Assembly: GCA_037176705.1 (NCBI GenBank)
Contig: CM073890.1
Location: 101,298,591 to 101,362,590, forward strand
Reading direction: 5' to 3'
DNA length: 64,000 nt
From: Molossus alvarezi
Taxonomy: Eukaryota > Chordata > Mammalia > Chiroptera > Molossidae
Positions 31,550-44,069 of the stretch are shown piece after piece (positions within the stretch are counted from its first letter, which is position 1; the number at the start of each line of letters is the position of its first letter). Under the pieces are notes generated by a model. It saw only the letters and a list, made by a program, of their open reading frames with translations, ran no database searches and was not told the DNA's origin. A program made the position numbers and the translations under genes.

Positions 31550-32540
31550 GTATGACACATGAACTGTGCTCCACACTTCCCTTGCAGCTTGTCTCCCGTC
31601 ACCTCTGCACAGATGGAGGGGTGTGCGCTGACTTGCCGCTGCCGGGAGACTCCTGTAGAATCCTGGCTTCTCTGCCCCCTCATAGGAAACAGACACCCAC
31701 ATGGTTTCTCACGGTCTCAGCACATCTTAATTCAGGAAGGGACATGTCCAGTATAAAGTGTTAATCAACTTGATAGACCTGATCCAGTTCCAAATCTTTT
31801 ACCCCTTGAGACGAGGGGCTGAGTGAGGGTGGGAGACAGCTAAGTGACAGGAGGGCTTGACGGTTGGTTCTCTGTGTTCAGCTTCCTCTCTGTTCCTCCC
31901 CCGACAAAAACCAACTAGCTGGGCTGTGTTTGCACCAGGGCGGTGAGTGGAGGCAGGTACCCGCAAGAAGATAGAAAAGATCGCGTTTGAGCAGATGCTC
32001 TTGTGACTTGACTTCGCCTTCCCTGGTTCTGGCAAAGTTTTCCTTGGGAGTTTGCTGCTTAGGTTCTTCTCTTCCGCAGTTATCTCCCTTTGGATGGAGG
32101 CATCTTCGCATCAGTAATACAGGTGGCCGCTTGCCTGCAACCCTTTCCTTAGCCCTGGGTATCTGGCGGTCACCTGCCGCTTCTTGGCTTATGTCCCCGT
32201 GCATTTGGGCAGCCTTCTTTCGTAGGACGTGAAGCAACTGCTCGCCAGATTGTTCTCCTCAGCATGGGTCACGCCTTAGCCTGGAGGTCACGTACCCTTT
32301 GCCCCAGCACTCTGGAGGATCAGGCCAGGATGGCACACCAGTACCCTCGTAGGAAGCCCACAGACCAGAGGAACCCCAACACAGCTAGAGCTCCGGAGAA
32401 ACTCCCACCCTTTCACCAGGAGCTTCTCTTTCCCGGGACATGGAACGGAGCTGACAGCAATGCTTTCTGCAAAATAGCCCCTCAAAACACTCATCCTTCT
32501 GACTCTCGAAAGGCGATTTGACTAAGAGTGGAGAGTGTTC
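31550..32540. other. GC- and CpG-elevated island, no gene recognised
   Basis: About 1 kb visibly richer in G+C than its surroundings, with roughly 25-30 CpGs counted by eye. Several overlapping frames of 60-119 codons on both strands reflect the base composition; none has a family motif I recognise. It could be an unrecognised old retroelement, a degenerate pseudogene or a regulatory region. Confidence 0.4.
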
Positions 32541-33360
32541 AAGAGTCATGAAATAAGATTTTTAACATTTCCTTTAAAACTCTACACGTGTCGAAGTTTC
32601 CTTTTGAAGTCACCTGACTGATACTGGCTACTCAGTTAAAACTCAGGCCCAAGGATTGAGTGTAAGCATTATATTGCAGCGTTTTGATGATTTTTCCATT
32701 TGTCAAGATACCATGGCCAGCTATAGAATCTTGGGTCACAATTGGAAAAGCAGGTAAGAAACATATCTGATGCCTACTTGACATTACTGTGACGGGTAAT
32801 TAGATAGCTCTCAATATCACAGGTAAATATTACAATAGTCTGTAGGTCAGGAAAACAAAGAATTTTTTGGATATATTTAACAGGAAGGAATATAACACAG
32901 GGATATTTTAACTTACACAGAATTTTGGAAGAGCTGGGGTTTCTTAGATCTGAAAGCCACTGGTGTATTATCTCAACTTTCTGTAAAACAAAAATAAATA
33001 ATTTTCTCATCAGGAAATAGATAGCAAAACCTCACTTCAAATGCCTGCAGATCTCCATGTGCCTACCTGTAGACCCCACTGAAGAGTATTGGCTTTGAGT
33101 CTGTTCATCTGCGGAGTCGAACTTAAAAACCTGTGTTCCCAGGGAAAATAACAAATGCAGATGGGAAAGAGGCTTACTAAAAAACAGACATTTCTGCAGA
33201 GTTGTACATGTGATTTCAGTTGCTAGAACTTATCAAAGCTAAAGTAGAAAAAATTCTTAAATATCAAGTTGGCAGCAGTGGCAAAAATTAGAAATCATCT
33301 CAGAAATATTATGTGATACAAATAAACATATGAACAAAAGCAGCTGAAAAAATAATACTG
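32541..33360. other. Unique AT-rich DNA
   Basis: Nothing recognisable. Confidence 0.5.
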
Positions 33361-33363
33361 TGA

Positions 33364-33618
33364 GCCCTGGAAGGTTTGGGTCAGCAGTTAGAGCGACGGC
33401 TCATGGACCAAAGAGTCCCAGGTTTAATTCTGGTCAAGGGCACATGCCTGGGTTGCGGTTTGGTCCCTGGCCCTGGTCGGGGTCATGCAGGAGGCAACCA
33501 GTCGATGTTTCTCTCTCTCTCTTTCTCTCTCCCTCCCACTCTATCTGAAGATAAATTTAAAAAATATCCTTGGGTGAGGATTTAAAATAATAATAATAAT
33601 GATAATAATAATAATATA
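33364..33618 (+). mobile_element. Ves SINE, long-tail type, with (AAT)n tail
   Basis: Plus-strand copy: gccctggaaggtttgggtca head, CT tract, tail 'tatccttgggtgaggattt', then about eight AAT-type units (33588-33616). Confidence 0.88.
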
Positions 33619-34864
33619 TAAAAGAACATATAATTGAGTTTATGGAAACTCTATGAATGTATGGTTTTCGGAAGGATAATTGATGATGATGTTAAGTAGT
33701 TGTTTTCCAAAATACACGAATGCTGATTACTCTATTGTCAAAGCACTTATTTATTTTCTAGTGAAAGTGACCTTTAGAGAAAACACATTATCAAATTGAT
33801 GTTTTGCACATCTGAGATATGATAAGGATGGTGTATTGCAACAGACTGAAACTCATCTTCTTTTGACATTTCAAATACCTCAGAAAGGATCTCAAGTAAG
33901 AAGCAATAAAACCTTTTTGCAAAAATGACATGAAAGCGTGGCCCCTGGTTTCACGGCGTATGTGACTGGGTGACTGTCTCGGGACTACCCACACAGAGCA
34001 GATATTCTTGCAGGAGCACTGAAGTAATAATTAATGGAGACATAGGGGCATTTGACAATTCAGCACAGTGCACACTTGATTAACTGGATCACTAGGGGTA
34101 TGCTAAGTAACTACTGACATCCATCAAAGGACAACTCCAATGTGTTTATTTTACACACACACACCATGGCATTTAAGAAATGTGACATGCAGATTTTTAA
34201 AAGTCACTGCCCTGGATGCTAGAACATTTTGTATTCTGTTATTCCTAATATTAAACTGAGAAACTTGAATTAGCAGTAGAAAGCCAATTGTAACATATTA
34301 TTTATTGCTCTTTCCAGAATGACATGAGGATTTAGACTTCATCTAAGATTCTAAAAGCACCATTTCTTCAAAGAATGTTAAATGTTCTTTCAAGTAAAAA
34401 AAAAAAATTTTTTTTTTTCCTTTGGGGTGCTGTTATCCTTTTTGCTTCACCATGGAAATAGAGCTGGGATGAAAAAAAAATAAAAATTTAAAAAAAAATA
34501 AGAAAACACGCACACTGATTCTGACAGATCTTAAACATTTTTGCCAGGAGCTATAGTTTGCGACAATGTGTATGCAGAATAACAAATATTAGAGTTGAAA
34601 TCATAAGTATTCTTTGCAGCTGTGTTTTTAACTGATGGCAATTTCAAAGCAAATGACCAAAACCAAAACAAAACACACGTCGTTTCTAAGTACGGTATGC
34701 ACTATTGTTTTGTCCTCTCACATTACAAGCTTCTTCTGTTTGATATTAGTTTCCATAATTTACTTCCAGTTTGTTCTTTCTCCTCTCTGTGAGCTGTTCC
34801 TCTGTGCAAGTGTTAGGATTTGTCCTTATAAAGAGCTGGTATTGGCCTGGAAGAACGCTGAATT
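33619..34864. other. Unique AT-rich DNA
   Basis: No gene. A/T homopolymers near 34396-34418. Confidence 0.5.
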
Positions 34865-36100
34865 TTAAAATGCGAGTTGTCAAGGAGCGCCTGCCAGCCG
34901 GCATCTGACGGAGCGGTTCGTGAACTCAGGCACGTGCTCTTGTCTCGGTGGGTAAGTGAAGAACCAGCATTTGTTCTTTGTGAGACTTCAAGTATGATAT
35001 CGCCACTCTGTACGACTGAAATCTGCAGCTTTTGCATAATTACAAAGATTCAAATACCCTATGTTCTCTTAAAATCCACTGGATAATAAACATCATTTTA
35101 TTTGAAGGACCTGTCTCAAGTTGATATAGAAGTCATAATAATAACATCTAAGGACACATTAGTAAATATTCAGTGACAGCTGACTCTCCTCTGGACAAAA
35201 TGCTGGGATACAGACAGAGTGTGACCTGGAATAAGACGGCGCTAAGGAGATTAGCATCTTGTCACAGATTTTCTCTAATGACAAACTTCAATCGAATCGA
35301 CAAAAACCACAGGCACCACCCTCAGGAGTCAGGAATTCGGCGTGAGGCACCCATTCATTCAATGTTTTGACCAATACTATCTTTTATAACATCAGGTTTT
35401 AGAATAATCTTCATTCACATAGTTTTCTCTTTAATATTGGGAGAAAGGCAGTATGTCACATGTCCTTTCTGGGCCTTTGGACTTGATCACTCTACTTCTG
35501 TTTCCTGCTTAAGGGTTACTTTACTCTAAACACTAGGGGGCTTTTCTGTCACAAATACATCACCCAACCCTGGTGCTGGGCGTTCAGTATCGATCTTCTT
35601 TCTATCTTGTGACTCAGACCTACTTAACGATACAGAAGAAAGTTTGGCCCAGTGCTAAATCAACCTTCCTGACAAGGGAATACATACATCCTGGGGTCAG
35701 AAGGCTTTGTCAGCTCCTAGAAGACTTGTGTGGCAGCAGGGACCAGAAGAGGGTCCCCAGCAATCCGTCTGCCCTCGCCCACTGGGAGTACCCGTGCTTC
35801 CTCAGCTGACCGACAGAAAGGGCACGTCTGGGCCAGGCGAGGTCATATTTACAACCAGAAATTAAATCACAAATACTGCGAAGGATCCAGGAAGGGAAAC
35901 ACGGCCTTCTTGGAGCAGAGGTATCGGGGTGAAATGAAGCACCGGCCAGGGAAGGCTCCGCGTGGTCAGACACTCTGTCATCACCTTGAAGAGGTGACGG
36001 CAGGTCGCTGGAAGTTGTCAGGACTGAAAATGCACCCTGCTCTGGAAGATTTCAGCGGCAATGAGACGTTTGAACACCAGATTCTTTTTTCATAGGAAGA
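34865..36100. other. Patchy GC-elevated DNA, no gene recognised
   Basis: CpG-bearing patches at about 34870-34960 and 35690-36080 contain frames up to 121 codons (35730-36095, plus) without a recognisable domain. No repeat family identified. Confidence 0.35.
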
Positions 36101-37150
36101 TTTTCACCCAGCATAGACATCCACCTAAAGTGATTTTGGGGTGATTGAAGCGAGAAATGAATCAACTATAGTTCTGTATGCAAACATTAAGGGTTATTGC
36201 ATAGGTGATTGCTTAGATGATATCACTTATGTTCCCAGTTACAGATAAAATGTTACTCCTGGTTTTTTGTTTTTATACCTATTCATACATACATGTATAT
36301 TCACAAGTACGTATATACATTCACGTGCAACAATTCACATATTTGATTTGTCAGAGAATTGATTTATCATTTACTTTATACTGAGCAATATGGTTAGATT
36401 TCAAATATTATCACATCGTTTTCATGACAAATGGCATTTTAATTTAATTTAGCACCTCAGTTCAGTTTGTAATGAGTCTGTACAACATGTCTGCAGTTAA
36501 AAATTAAGTTACTTCAGATTTTTTTCAAATATACTTCAGGACTCCTCTCTGGTTCTGTTGCTGTTTATAAGGTTTTGACTTACTTTGTATTGTTTGTTTT
36601 TCCTGCTGGCTTACTTATTCTGCTTCATGAAGAACACGTCTATGTGTTTACTCTATATTGACCTACAGCTGAACAATGGCAAAGAGAGAGGAAATAGCAT
36701 GTTTTCATATATTAATAAAGACATGGACTTGAGAAACAATGGCATGCAGATCAATTTGTGGCTCAGAAATCTAAAATTGAGTTTCTTTTTATTGTTAAGC
36801 ATGCAGACAATAGAGAGCTTTTCAGAGTGCATTGTTCAATAAAAAGGGATCCTGACCCAAATCAAACAATGCCTCATCTTTTCAACAAAGCTGTTTGGTG
36901 TTTGAAATGTTATTGTTAGATACATGTATTGGTACTGTCCAGTGATTACCTTTTTTTTTTTTTTTTTTTACTGTGCCTACATCTGGACCCATGTATACCT
37001 AGAGGTCTGCACTAGAAAGTGTTCCCTAAAGGACTGAATTATTCACACTTATTTCACAGGCTGATGTCATTGACCTGCACATGCTGCCCAGGCATGGCTC
37101 ATTTTTAAAACTTCTCAGATTCTTCTAATATGGAGTCAAGGTCGATAACC
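36101..37150. other. Unique AT-rich DNA
   Basis: Nothing recognisable apart from a T19 run at about 36952-36970. Confidence 0.5.
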
Positions 37151-37154
37151 CCTG

Positions 37155-37290
37155 AAAGAGACCAGGGCTTCCAAAATTTTCATGTGCATGTAAGTCACCA
37201 GGATATCTTGCTGAAATGCAGATTCTGATTTAGTGGGTATTGTTTGGGCCCTGAAAGTATGTTCTGAAAACCTTCTAGAGGATGCTGATA
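37155..37290 (+). mobile_element. MER5-type hAT fragment
   Basis: Order 'ttttcatgtgcatgtaagtc', 'accaggatatcttgctgaaa', 'tgcagattctgatttagtgg', 'gtattgtttgggccctg', 'ttctagaggatgctgat' is the MER5A/B pattern (…aatgtgcatacgaatcacc…aaaatgcagattctgattcag…). Old nonautonomous DNA transposon. Confidence 0.65.
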
Positions 37291-37369
37291 ATGGAGAAAA
37301 TAAAATAGAATGAGCACTGCTAAGAAAGTCACTTAAAAGACTGAGTAGAGAGGCCACTGAAGAAGTGGG

Positions 37370-37770
37370 ACCGATGCAGTCTTCATGCCTCAGTTCTCCG
37401 AAGTGTAATTAAGTCCCAGCATGTTGGTAAACAGCTCAAGGCTGAGCCATAAACATCCTGGATCAGCACAGCTCCACGGACCTATATACACATTACTCCT
37501 CCTTGCAATATTCACCTCCCTCATTTACATATTGAAATTAACCAATCCCTGTTAACCTAGCCCCAAATCCTTCATTTGCAAGGAGGACCCTAATGGAAAC
37601 TGCATTTGAGCTTTTGCTTTTACAAACCATGCTTTCCTTTGTTCTTTTCAGAGCACAATTTCGGTTGCTACCTGAGTCTGTGCCTCCAGGATTCCAATCC
37701 TTTTTTGCTTAAATACATGTTTTTATTCTGTATTACAGCCTAAACCTCCTCTTTGGTTAATACTACCAAA
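37370..37770 (+). mobile_element. Possible LTR fragment
   Basis: A CA/CT-rich stretch ending 'gttgctacctgagtctgtgc', 'ctccaggattccaatccttt', 'gcttaaatacatgttttta' and 'ttctgtattacagcctaaa' has the look of an LTR 3' half: an aataaa-like site followed by a GT-rich end. No TG…CA boundary, primer-binding site or coding region could be fixed. Confidence 0.3.
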
Positions 37771-38126
37771 GCTGGTGTTGCATGTACTACCTGTTGAGTG
37801 GCTAGGGGCCACAAGGTATGGCAGCTAGACTTCAAACTTAGCAGCATGCCACAGTTTTGGTCATGGTTAAAATGCCCAATATTCTTTTTAACAGTGTCCT
37901 ACAGACATGTTAACATTTCCTATGGCAAAAATTTTGTTTTTCCAGCAGATATGTATGATGCTTTGACAAACTGGTTCACAATTAGTTATCTACATTTGTT
38001 TTTCTAGGTTCCAGTTATGAACACATATGCGTCCTGAATAAATTCATATGTCTATTTGTAATACTGGGAATATATTATAAGGCCCCATAAACTGAACGTG
38101 CTGAAAGGTAATACTATATTGAGAAC
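37771..38126. other. Unique AT-rich DNA
   Basis: Nothing recognisable. Confidence 0.45.
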
Positions 38127-38134
38127 TGGTTGAC

Positions 38135-38360
38135 TTTTTTTTTTTATCCTCACCCGAGGACATTTTTCCATTTTTTGTAGAGAGAGAGAAAGAGAGAAAC
38201 ATCGATGTGAAAGGGACACATTGAGTGGCTGCCTCCCGCACAACCCAACCAGGGCCGGGGACAAACTGCAACCGAGGTGCATGCCTTTAGCAGGAACCAA
38301 ACCTGGGTCTCTCTGGACCGCAGGCCGACGCTCTAACCGCTGAGCCAAACTGGCCAGGGC
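38135..38360 (-). mobile_element. Ves SINE, long-tail type
   Basis: Minus-strand copy with 'atcctcacccgaggacattt' tail, shortened GA body and head ending 'gccaaactggccagggc'. TSD only weakly visible (ttgac on both sides). Confidence 0.9.
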
Positions 38361-39448
38361 ATTGACACTTAATTAACAGAACAGCCTGTTGGGGAATATA
38401 CCTCCTGAATAATCATTACATGAAACCTTTACATGAAATGTCAAAAAATACTATTAATCTAGATGCTATCTACTGTTTTCTTTTTTAAAAATATTTTCCA
38501 AAATCAACAGCTAGGTTACATTTTAAACTAAATCCTGAGGCATTTAAGCACTTTATGAATGAACAAACATAGGGAATCATACAATGTAACCCAGAATTTT
38601 GTCTTGTGTTGATAACTTCATAGTCACAATCTTATAACTACATCAAAGCCTTTGCTTTGGTTCCATACTGTGAAAATATCTATTTGGTTTAATACAGGAA
38701 AATCACAAATAGGGTGGTTTGCCCTCATCCATTTCTTAAAATCTGTTTTAACCTATGCTGTATTTTTCTAGGAGCTAGACCAAAGTTCATATTCATTGTG
38801 TTTTGGCAAGTTGCATTTTGGCAAGTTCTTTTGATTACTCGGTTATAACAAGATGTGTTCAGAAAAGTAGCGGAGTTTCATGCTATCCATGCAGAATTCC
38901 TTCTTTGTTAGTGATGTGTGCACAGCCATCTGTTCTCTTTAGAGAGGCAGTGACGACTTGTGTGGGACAGTGAGCTCCTGTCAGCGCCTGGAAGATGGCC
39001 CTCTGCATAAATCATTATCCTGTCGTTATGTCTCTGAAGCAGTGAACCCTTTTTAGGCTGCATTTCTGGCTGAGCTTGGCATACACTGGGAAAAGAGTAT
39101 CAGAATCAGGGAGAGTTGCTTATTAAATTACTCATCTCAGTTTTACAGAGCAGCTGCTAAACCAAACTGGCTAAAATATCTTAGTAGTTATCCACAGCAT
39201 ATGTTTGAATACAGATGCTCTCTCTAAGCAATTCAAACAGCCAGGACTGTGGAGGTTGATAAATGTTCAGCTTTTAGATACAAAGCAGAGGTGAACTGGA
39301 TATGTCAAGATGCTTGGCTTGCCCTGCTACTTTTTGCTGGAGAATAAATGCGGGCAAACTCCCCACTAGCCTATCTTCTAGTCCTACCAAGTGCAAGGAA
39401 ACAGTCATCACTTGCTTTCTATAATGCATTGGCCCCATTTTATTGGAT
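38361..39448. other. Unique AT-rich DNA
   Basis: Nothing recognisable. Confidence 0.5.
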
Positions 39449-39460
39449 TAGTTCATTTTT

Positions 39461-39529
39461 TTTTTTCATCCTTACCAGAGGACATATTTATTTTTGTTTT
39501 TTGTTCAGACAGAGTGGGAGGGAGGGAGG

Positions 39530-39579
<50 letters not shown>

Positions 39580-39738
39580 TCGATGCAAAAGGGACACATT
39601 GAGTGGCTGCCACCCGCACAACCCAACCAGGGCCGGGGACAAACTGCAGCCGAGGTACATGCCCTTAGCGGGAACCGAACCCGGGTCTCTCGGGACCCCA
39701 GGCCTACACTCCAATCGCTGAGCAAAACCGGCCAGGGC
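39461..39738 (-). mobile_element. Ves SINE, long-tail type, with expanded (GA)n
   Basis: Minus-strand copy; tail 'tttcatccttaccagaggac', a GA tract of about 40 bp (39536-39575), head ending 'aaaaccggccagggc'. A perfect 12-bp TSD tagttcattttt is at 39449-39460 and 39739-39750. Confidence 0.93.
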
Positions 39739-39750
39739 TAGTTCATTTTT

Positions 39751-40120
39751 AATTAAAAAAAAACACAAAAAAAACAACAACAAAACACCACCCTTTAAAT
39801 ACATTTCAAAGAAAGACAAACCACAGAGTGATGTGTTAATATTGCAATAAGATGAGCGAATGCATAAACCCCTGTTATAAGTTCTTGTGGAATTTACCTT
39901 ATTGGGTGCAGAGAGTTCACTCCAAAGGACTGTTTATTACAGGCTGAGTCATTCCATTGGTATCTCTTGTGCACACAGGTGTGAGATATGGCAGTTTGCC
40001 TTTCAGGACTTGAATTCGGATCACTAGCACATTCTCATGGATTACTTGATCTCTATCTAATCACAGCAACTTTTAGTCACAACCAATCTCGATGGCATTT
40101 GGACTAGTGAATTAAAGATG
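39751..40120. other. Unique AT-rich DNA
   Basis: Nothing recognisable. Confidence 0.5.
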
Positions 40121-40132
40121 AAAAGTTTTATA

Positions 40133-40351
40133 CCTCGTTCGGTCGGTGTGGCTCAGTGGTTGAGCACTGACTCATGCACCAAGAGCTCTCTGGTTCAATT
40201 CCCAGTCAGGGCACATGCCCAGGTTGTGGGCCTGATCCCCAGGGAGGCATGTAGGAGGCGGCCAATCGATGTTCTCACTCATCGATGTTTCTCTCTCTCT
40301 CTCCCTCTCCCTTCCTCTCTCTCTAAAATCAATAAAAGAAAAATTTTTTAT
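40133..40351 (+). mobile_element. Ves SINE, short type
   Basis: Plus-strand copy: 'ggtcggtgtggctcagtggt' head, B-box 'ggttcaattcc', body 'gcatgtaggaggcggccaat', CT tract, 'ctctaaaatcaataaaaga' tail. TSD aaaagttttata (40121-40132) versus aaaatgttttata (40352-40364). Confidence 0.93.
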
Positions 40352-40605
40352 AAAATGTTTTATAACTCATTACAAGTCCTGAATTAATCAAATGATTCTG
40401 TTTGAGGTAAGAAGAATCATTTTTTGGTCAATTCCTAGTTAATCCCTTAGTTGAATTTTACTAAAGAATGAAGGATAAAGAAAACTTGGTTTTCCTTCTT
40501 TAGCTGTTTCTTCCTACATAAATGATTAACAAAATTAATAGCATTACTATTTTTAGAAAATTAAGAAAATATTGATGATAATGCTGGCATAGGCTGTTTT
40601 AGTTT

Positions 40606-40835
40606 TGTTTTTTTTTTATGTTTGTTCTTCTTCTTTATTGATTTTTAGAGAGAAAGGAAGGGAGAGGAAGAGAGAGACAAAAACATTGATGAGCGAGAAC
40701 ATCAACTGGCTGCCTCCTGCATGTCCCCCACTGGGGATTAGGCCCACAACCTGGGCATGTGCTCTGACCGGGAATCGAACCAGCGACATCTTAGTGCATA
40801 GGTCGACGCTCAACCACTGAGCCACACTGGCCGGG
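40606..40835 (-). mobile_element. Ves SINE, short type
   Basis: Minus-strand copy; 'ttctttattgatttttagag' tail, body 'ggctgcctcctgcatgtccc', head ending 'agccacactggccggg'. Perfect 12-bp TSD ctgttttagttt at 40594-40605 and 40836-40847. Confidence 0.93.
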
Positions 40836-40847
40836 CTGTTTTAGTTT

Positions 40848-43009
40848 GAGTTCTATTTTACAATGGTGTGTATTAGGAGTTCTATTTCTTGATGCCTATT
40901 AAGTGATAGCATCTAATAGAAGTTCCTAACATTTAATACTTAACGCATGCAAAAGTATTCAAAGCTATAGCAATTTCCTAGGAAGATATAAGCCAACGCA
41001 GTCTTTAATATATTCCTTGATTAGTTAGATAATTAACCACTTTTATCCACATACTCAGTATGACATTTCAATTCAATCTACAATACCACTGCTAATTTAA
41101 ACAAAATTGAGCGTCTGACGTCTTTTAAATATGCAGATTTATTTCATCCTTAATACTTTGTATCAAGAGGAAAGGGAATAAAATAAAGCTCAGGAAAAGT
41201 TAAAAATAATCCATGGCTACATTATTCTTCAAAGGAATTCTTAAGCCCTCCTTTGAAACATTGTGAGAAAGCCCTTTGTGGACAGTGGATTCATCCTAAG
41301 TACAGTTCCTGAGATAACAGAATGTGTGGGAATATGACCCTCATAGGAGCAAGAAAGATCAAAGTAGAAAATTAGGGTGACAATGGTCCACTCTTCCGTT
41401 AAAATATTAAAAACAAGATCACTTTCCAGAAATAGGAATATGAGCCAAATTGTTACAGAGTAGGCAATTTATAAAGTAGGAGAGGCATAAAGCATCATTT
41501 TGTTTTTTTGTTTTCATCTGTGTAATTTGTAAAATGCCGCCTAAAAACATGAGGAATGCAAATGACTGCTCAATCTTCTCATTTGTTAGGGTAGCTAAAT
41601 GGAGGAGACCAGGTATTTGTGAATAAAGCACTTTCAACTTAAAAAATATCTACTAATCTGAGGAAATTCCTGACTCTGTACCTACCTCTACTTTTAAATA
41701 TAACACAGACATATTCTCATTGGCTAAATGATGGAGTTGGGGGTTCATTACTTCCCATACTCTCTTCTGAGGCTCAGAGAAATGTCTTCACCAGCTATTG
41801 GCAATGTTTATTTAGCCTGTTCTGGGAATTACTTTCTGTTCTAACTCCTCTCACATCCTCCGGACTTTACAATCTGTCCTCTGATGTCTGCAGCTTTATG
41901 TTTTTTTGCAGTTATTTATTCCTCCCTTATTATTTTAAAAACAATTTAAAAAGTACAAAATACATATGTCCTTATGTTCTTTGCAGTTTATCTTGTTTCA
42001 TGATTAAAATTCTTAAATCTAGAGACTTTACTCACTATCTGTTTCCATGACAATTATTATCTGGTTGCAAAAATAACCTTTCTAAAATTTACATATAATA
42101 TTCCATCCACAGGTGTACCACAATTTAAAGTATTGCCTTTCTGTTGTTGTTGTTGTTTTAATGATACAATTATCAACTGCTAAGTATCTGAATCTTCACC
42201 TGCATTTCTATATATTATCTATAGAAGTGCTTTAAATTAGTTTATTTTTCTACCACATCATTGAATCTGTCATTGCATGGAACACAATGAAATAGTTCAG
42301 GCAAATTAAACATCTTTTCTTAAAACTCCAATTTAATTGGCTTCTCTGAAGAACTGATTTCATTCCATTTGCCTCCCTGAATTACCTTCCTCTTGGTTTC
42401 TCTGAGCATACTTAATGGTTACTATTTTCTCTACAGATGCACAGCTCATTGAAACACATACATTATGAAACCACAAACTTCTTTCCACTTTTCAAACTCT
42501 GACGTTGCTCCTAATTTTAAAAGAAAGCAAACAATATGATCCTACTGTAATAATACAGATCCTCAACATTTTGTCACTCTAGAACTGCTTTTTTCTTAAT
42601 AACCCACTTCCCTATCTTCTCCACAGTCTAGTATCTAGTATCGGCTATGAGCTTACAGGTTTGACCAGCTCTCTCCGAAAGAAGACGTTCCTGTCTAACT
42701 CGCCTACACCAAAATGCAGCAAGCGAAGAGTAGCCTCTGCTTGCCCCAAGTCTGCGTTCCATCACTTTGCTTTTATGCTTTGGGGACATGTTTTTGCTAG
42801 CTGAGAGAAATCCAGAGACGATTTCACTTTTATAACAAAAGATTTTACCATACCAATGTAGATCTTGCCTAAAAACAAAATGGCATAAAGCAAACTTTTG
42901 AAAATGGGACATCCCTGTACATCCATCAGTTATCCTGTGACTATCTCCTTTACATTTTATCTTTCCTTCTGTCTTTCTTGATTAGTATAATGTCTTATTT
43001 ATTTGTTTA
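40848..43009. other. 2.2 kb of unique AT-rich DNA
   Basis: No gene, RNA or well-supported repeat recognised. Confidence 0.5.
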
Positions 43010-43110
43010 TTATTTTTAGGTAAAATCTGCAGACTGAAATGTGCATAGTTCATGAACGTACAGCTTGATGAGTTTCTACAGTAAACACACTTGTGGCATG
43101 AATGTAAATT
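43010..43110 (-). mobile_element. Possible ancient L1 3'-end fragment
   Basis: 'taggtaaaatctgcagactg', 'aaatgtgcatagttcatgaa', 'cgtacagcttgatgagtttc' recalls antisense old L1 3' ends (…gtgtacagtttgatgagttttg…). Low confidence. Confidence 0.35.
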
Positions 43111-43698
43111 TGCTCTCAGGAAGGCCACCTCCCGTGTGCATGGCTGCTGTGATTCACTCTTAGAGTGTGTGCAAGGCCTGTAAATTGCATGGAATTCACT
43201 CCTGATTTGGCAACATTAAGGTGACTGATACCCAATTAGCTCGTGGAAGTTTTAAATCATCTAAGAAGATCCAATAACATAAATAATGAATATTTTAAAA
43301 TCTTTATTTGTTCTTATTCTTGGCAAATTCTGAGCTCCTGCAAACAGTTTCTTACTTTTCCTTGTTCAAGTTATCCCTCTAACATTATCAATAATTGAAT
43401 ACTGCTTGTCCATTGAATCTTTGTCCTGTCTACTGATCTAGGAAATAGTGTTTTCAATAGCAATCATTTCCCTATTCTTCTAAAAATAATTAATTTATAT
43501 GCACCAACTACCTCAACTAAATATTGCAAATTCCAATTTAATTATTATCTTTAAATTATTTGAGTGATTTCCCTGAATTTCTCTGTGACGAAAATTCCAA
43601 AATTTTGCAATACAGAATAGTAGGAAAGGGGATACTCACCCTTAATAGTTTTTGTGGTGGTAGATGTTTGGTGTCCATAATTTAATATTGAAAAACTG
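43111..43698. other. Unique AT-rich DNA
   Basis: Nothing recognisable. Confidence 0.5.
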
Positions 43699-43709
43699 GC
43701 TTCTTATAT

Positions 43710-43964
43710 ATATATATATTTTTTATCCTCACCCGAGGACATTTTTCCATTTTTTGTTCAGGTAGAGTGGGAGGGAGAGAGAGGAACAGAGAGAGAGAGA
43801 GAAACATCGACGTGAAAGGAACACATCGAGTGGCTGCCACCCACACAACCGACCAAAGCCGGGGACAAACTGCAACCGAGGTACATGCCCTTAGCGGGAA
43901 CCGAACCCGGGTCTCTCAGGACCGCAGGCTGACGCTCTAACCGCTGAGCCAAACCGGCCAGGGC
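43710..43964 (-). mobile_element. Ves SINE, long-tail type, young
   Basis: Minus-strand copy near consensus: tail 'atcctcacccgaggacattt', GA body, head ending 'gccaaaccggccagggc'. Perfect 11-bp TSD gcttcttatat at 43699-43709 and 43965-43975. Confidence 0.95.
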
Positions 43965-44069
43965 GCTTCTTATATTTTGAAGTTTTACTTGTATTGTATT
44001 TTTAAAAATCTAAAGGGTTCCTTTTAAAATAAAAAACGTGGTTGTGATACTGTTGTAATAAACTAGTTA

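Noticed and set aside
39391..39741. Open frame rich in Arg-Glu repeats
   Set aside because: Translation of the (GA)n tract inside a Ves SINE; similar frames recur at other SINE copies.
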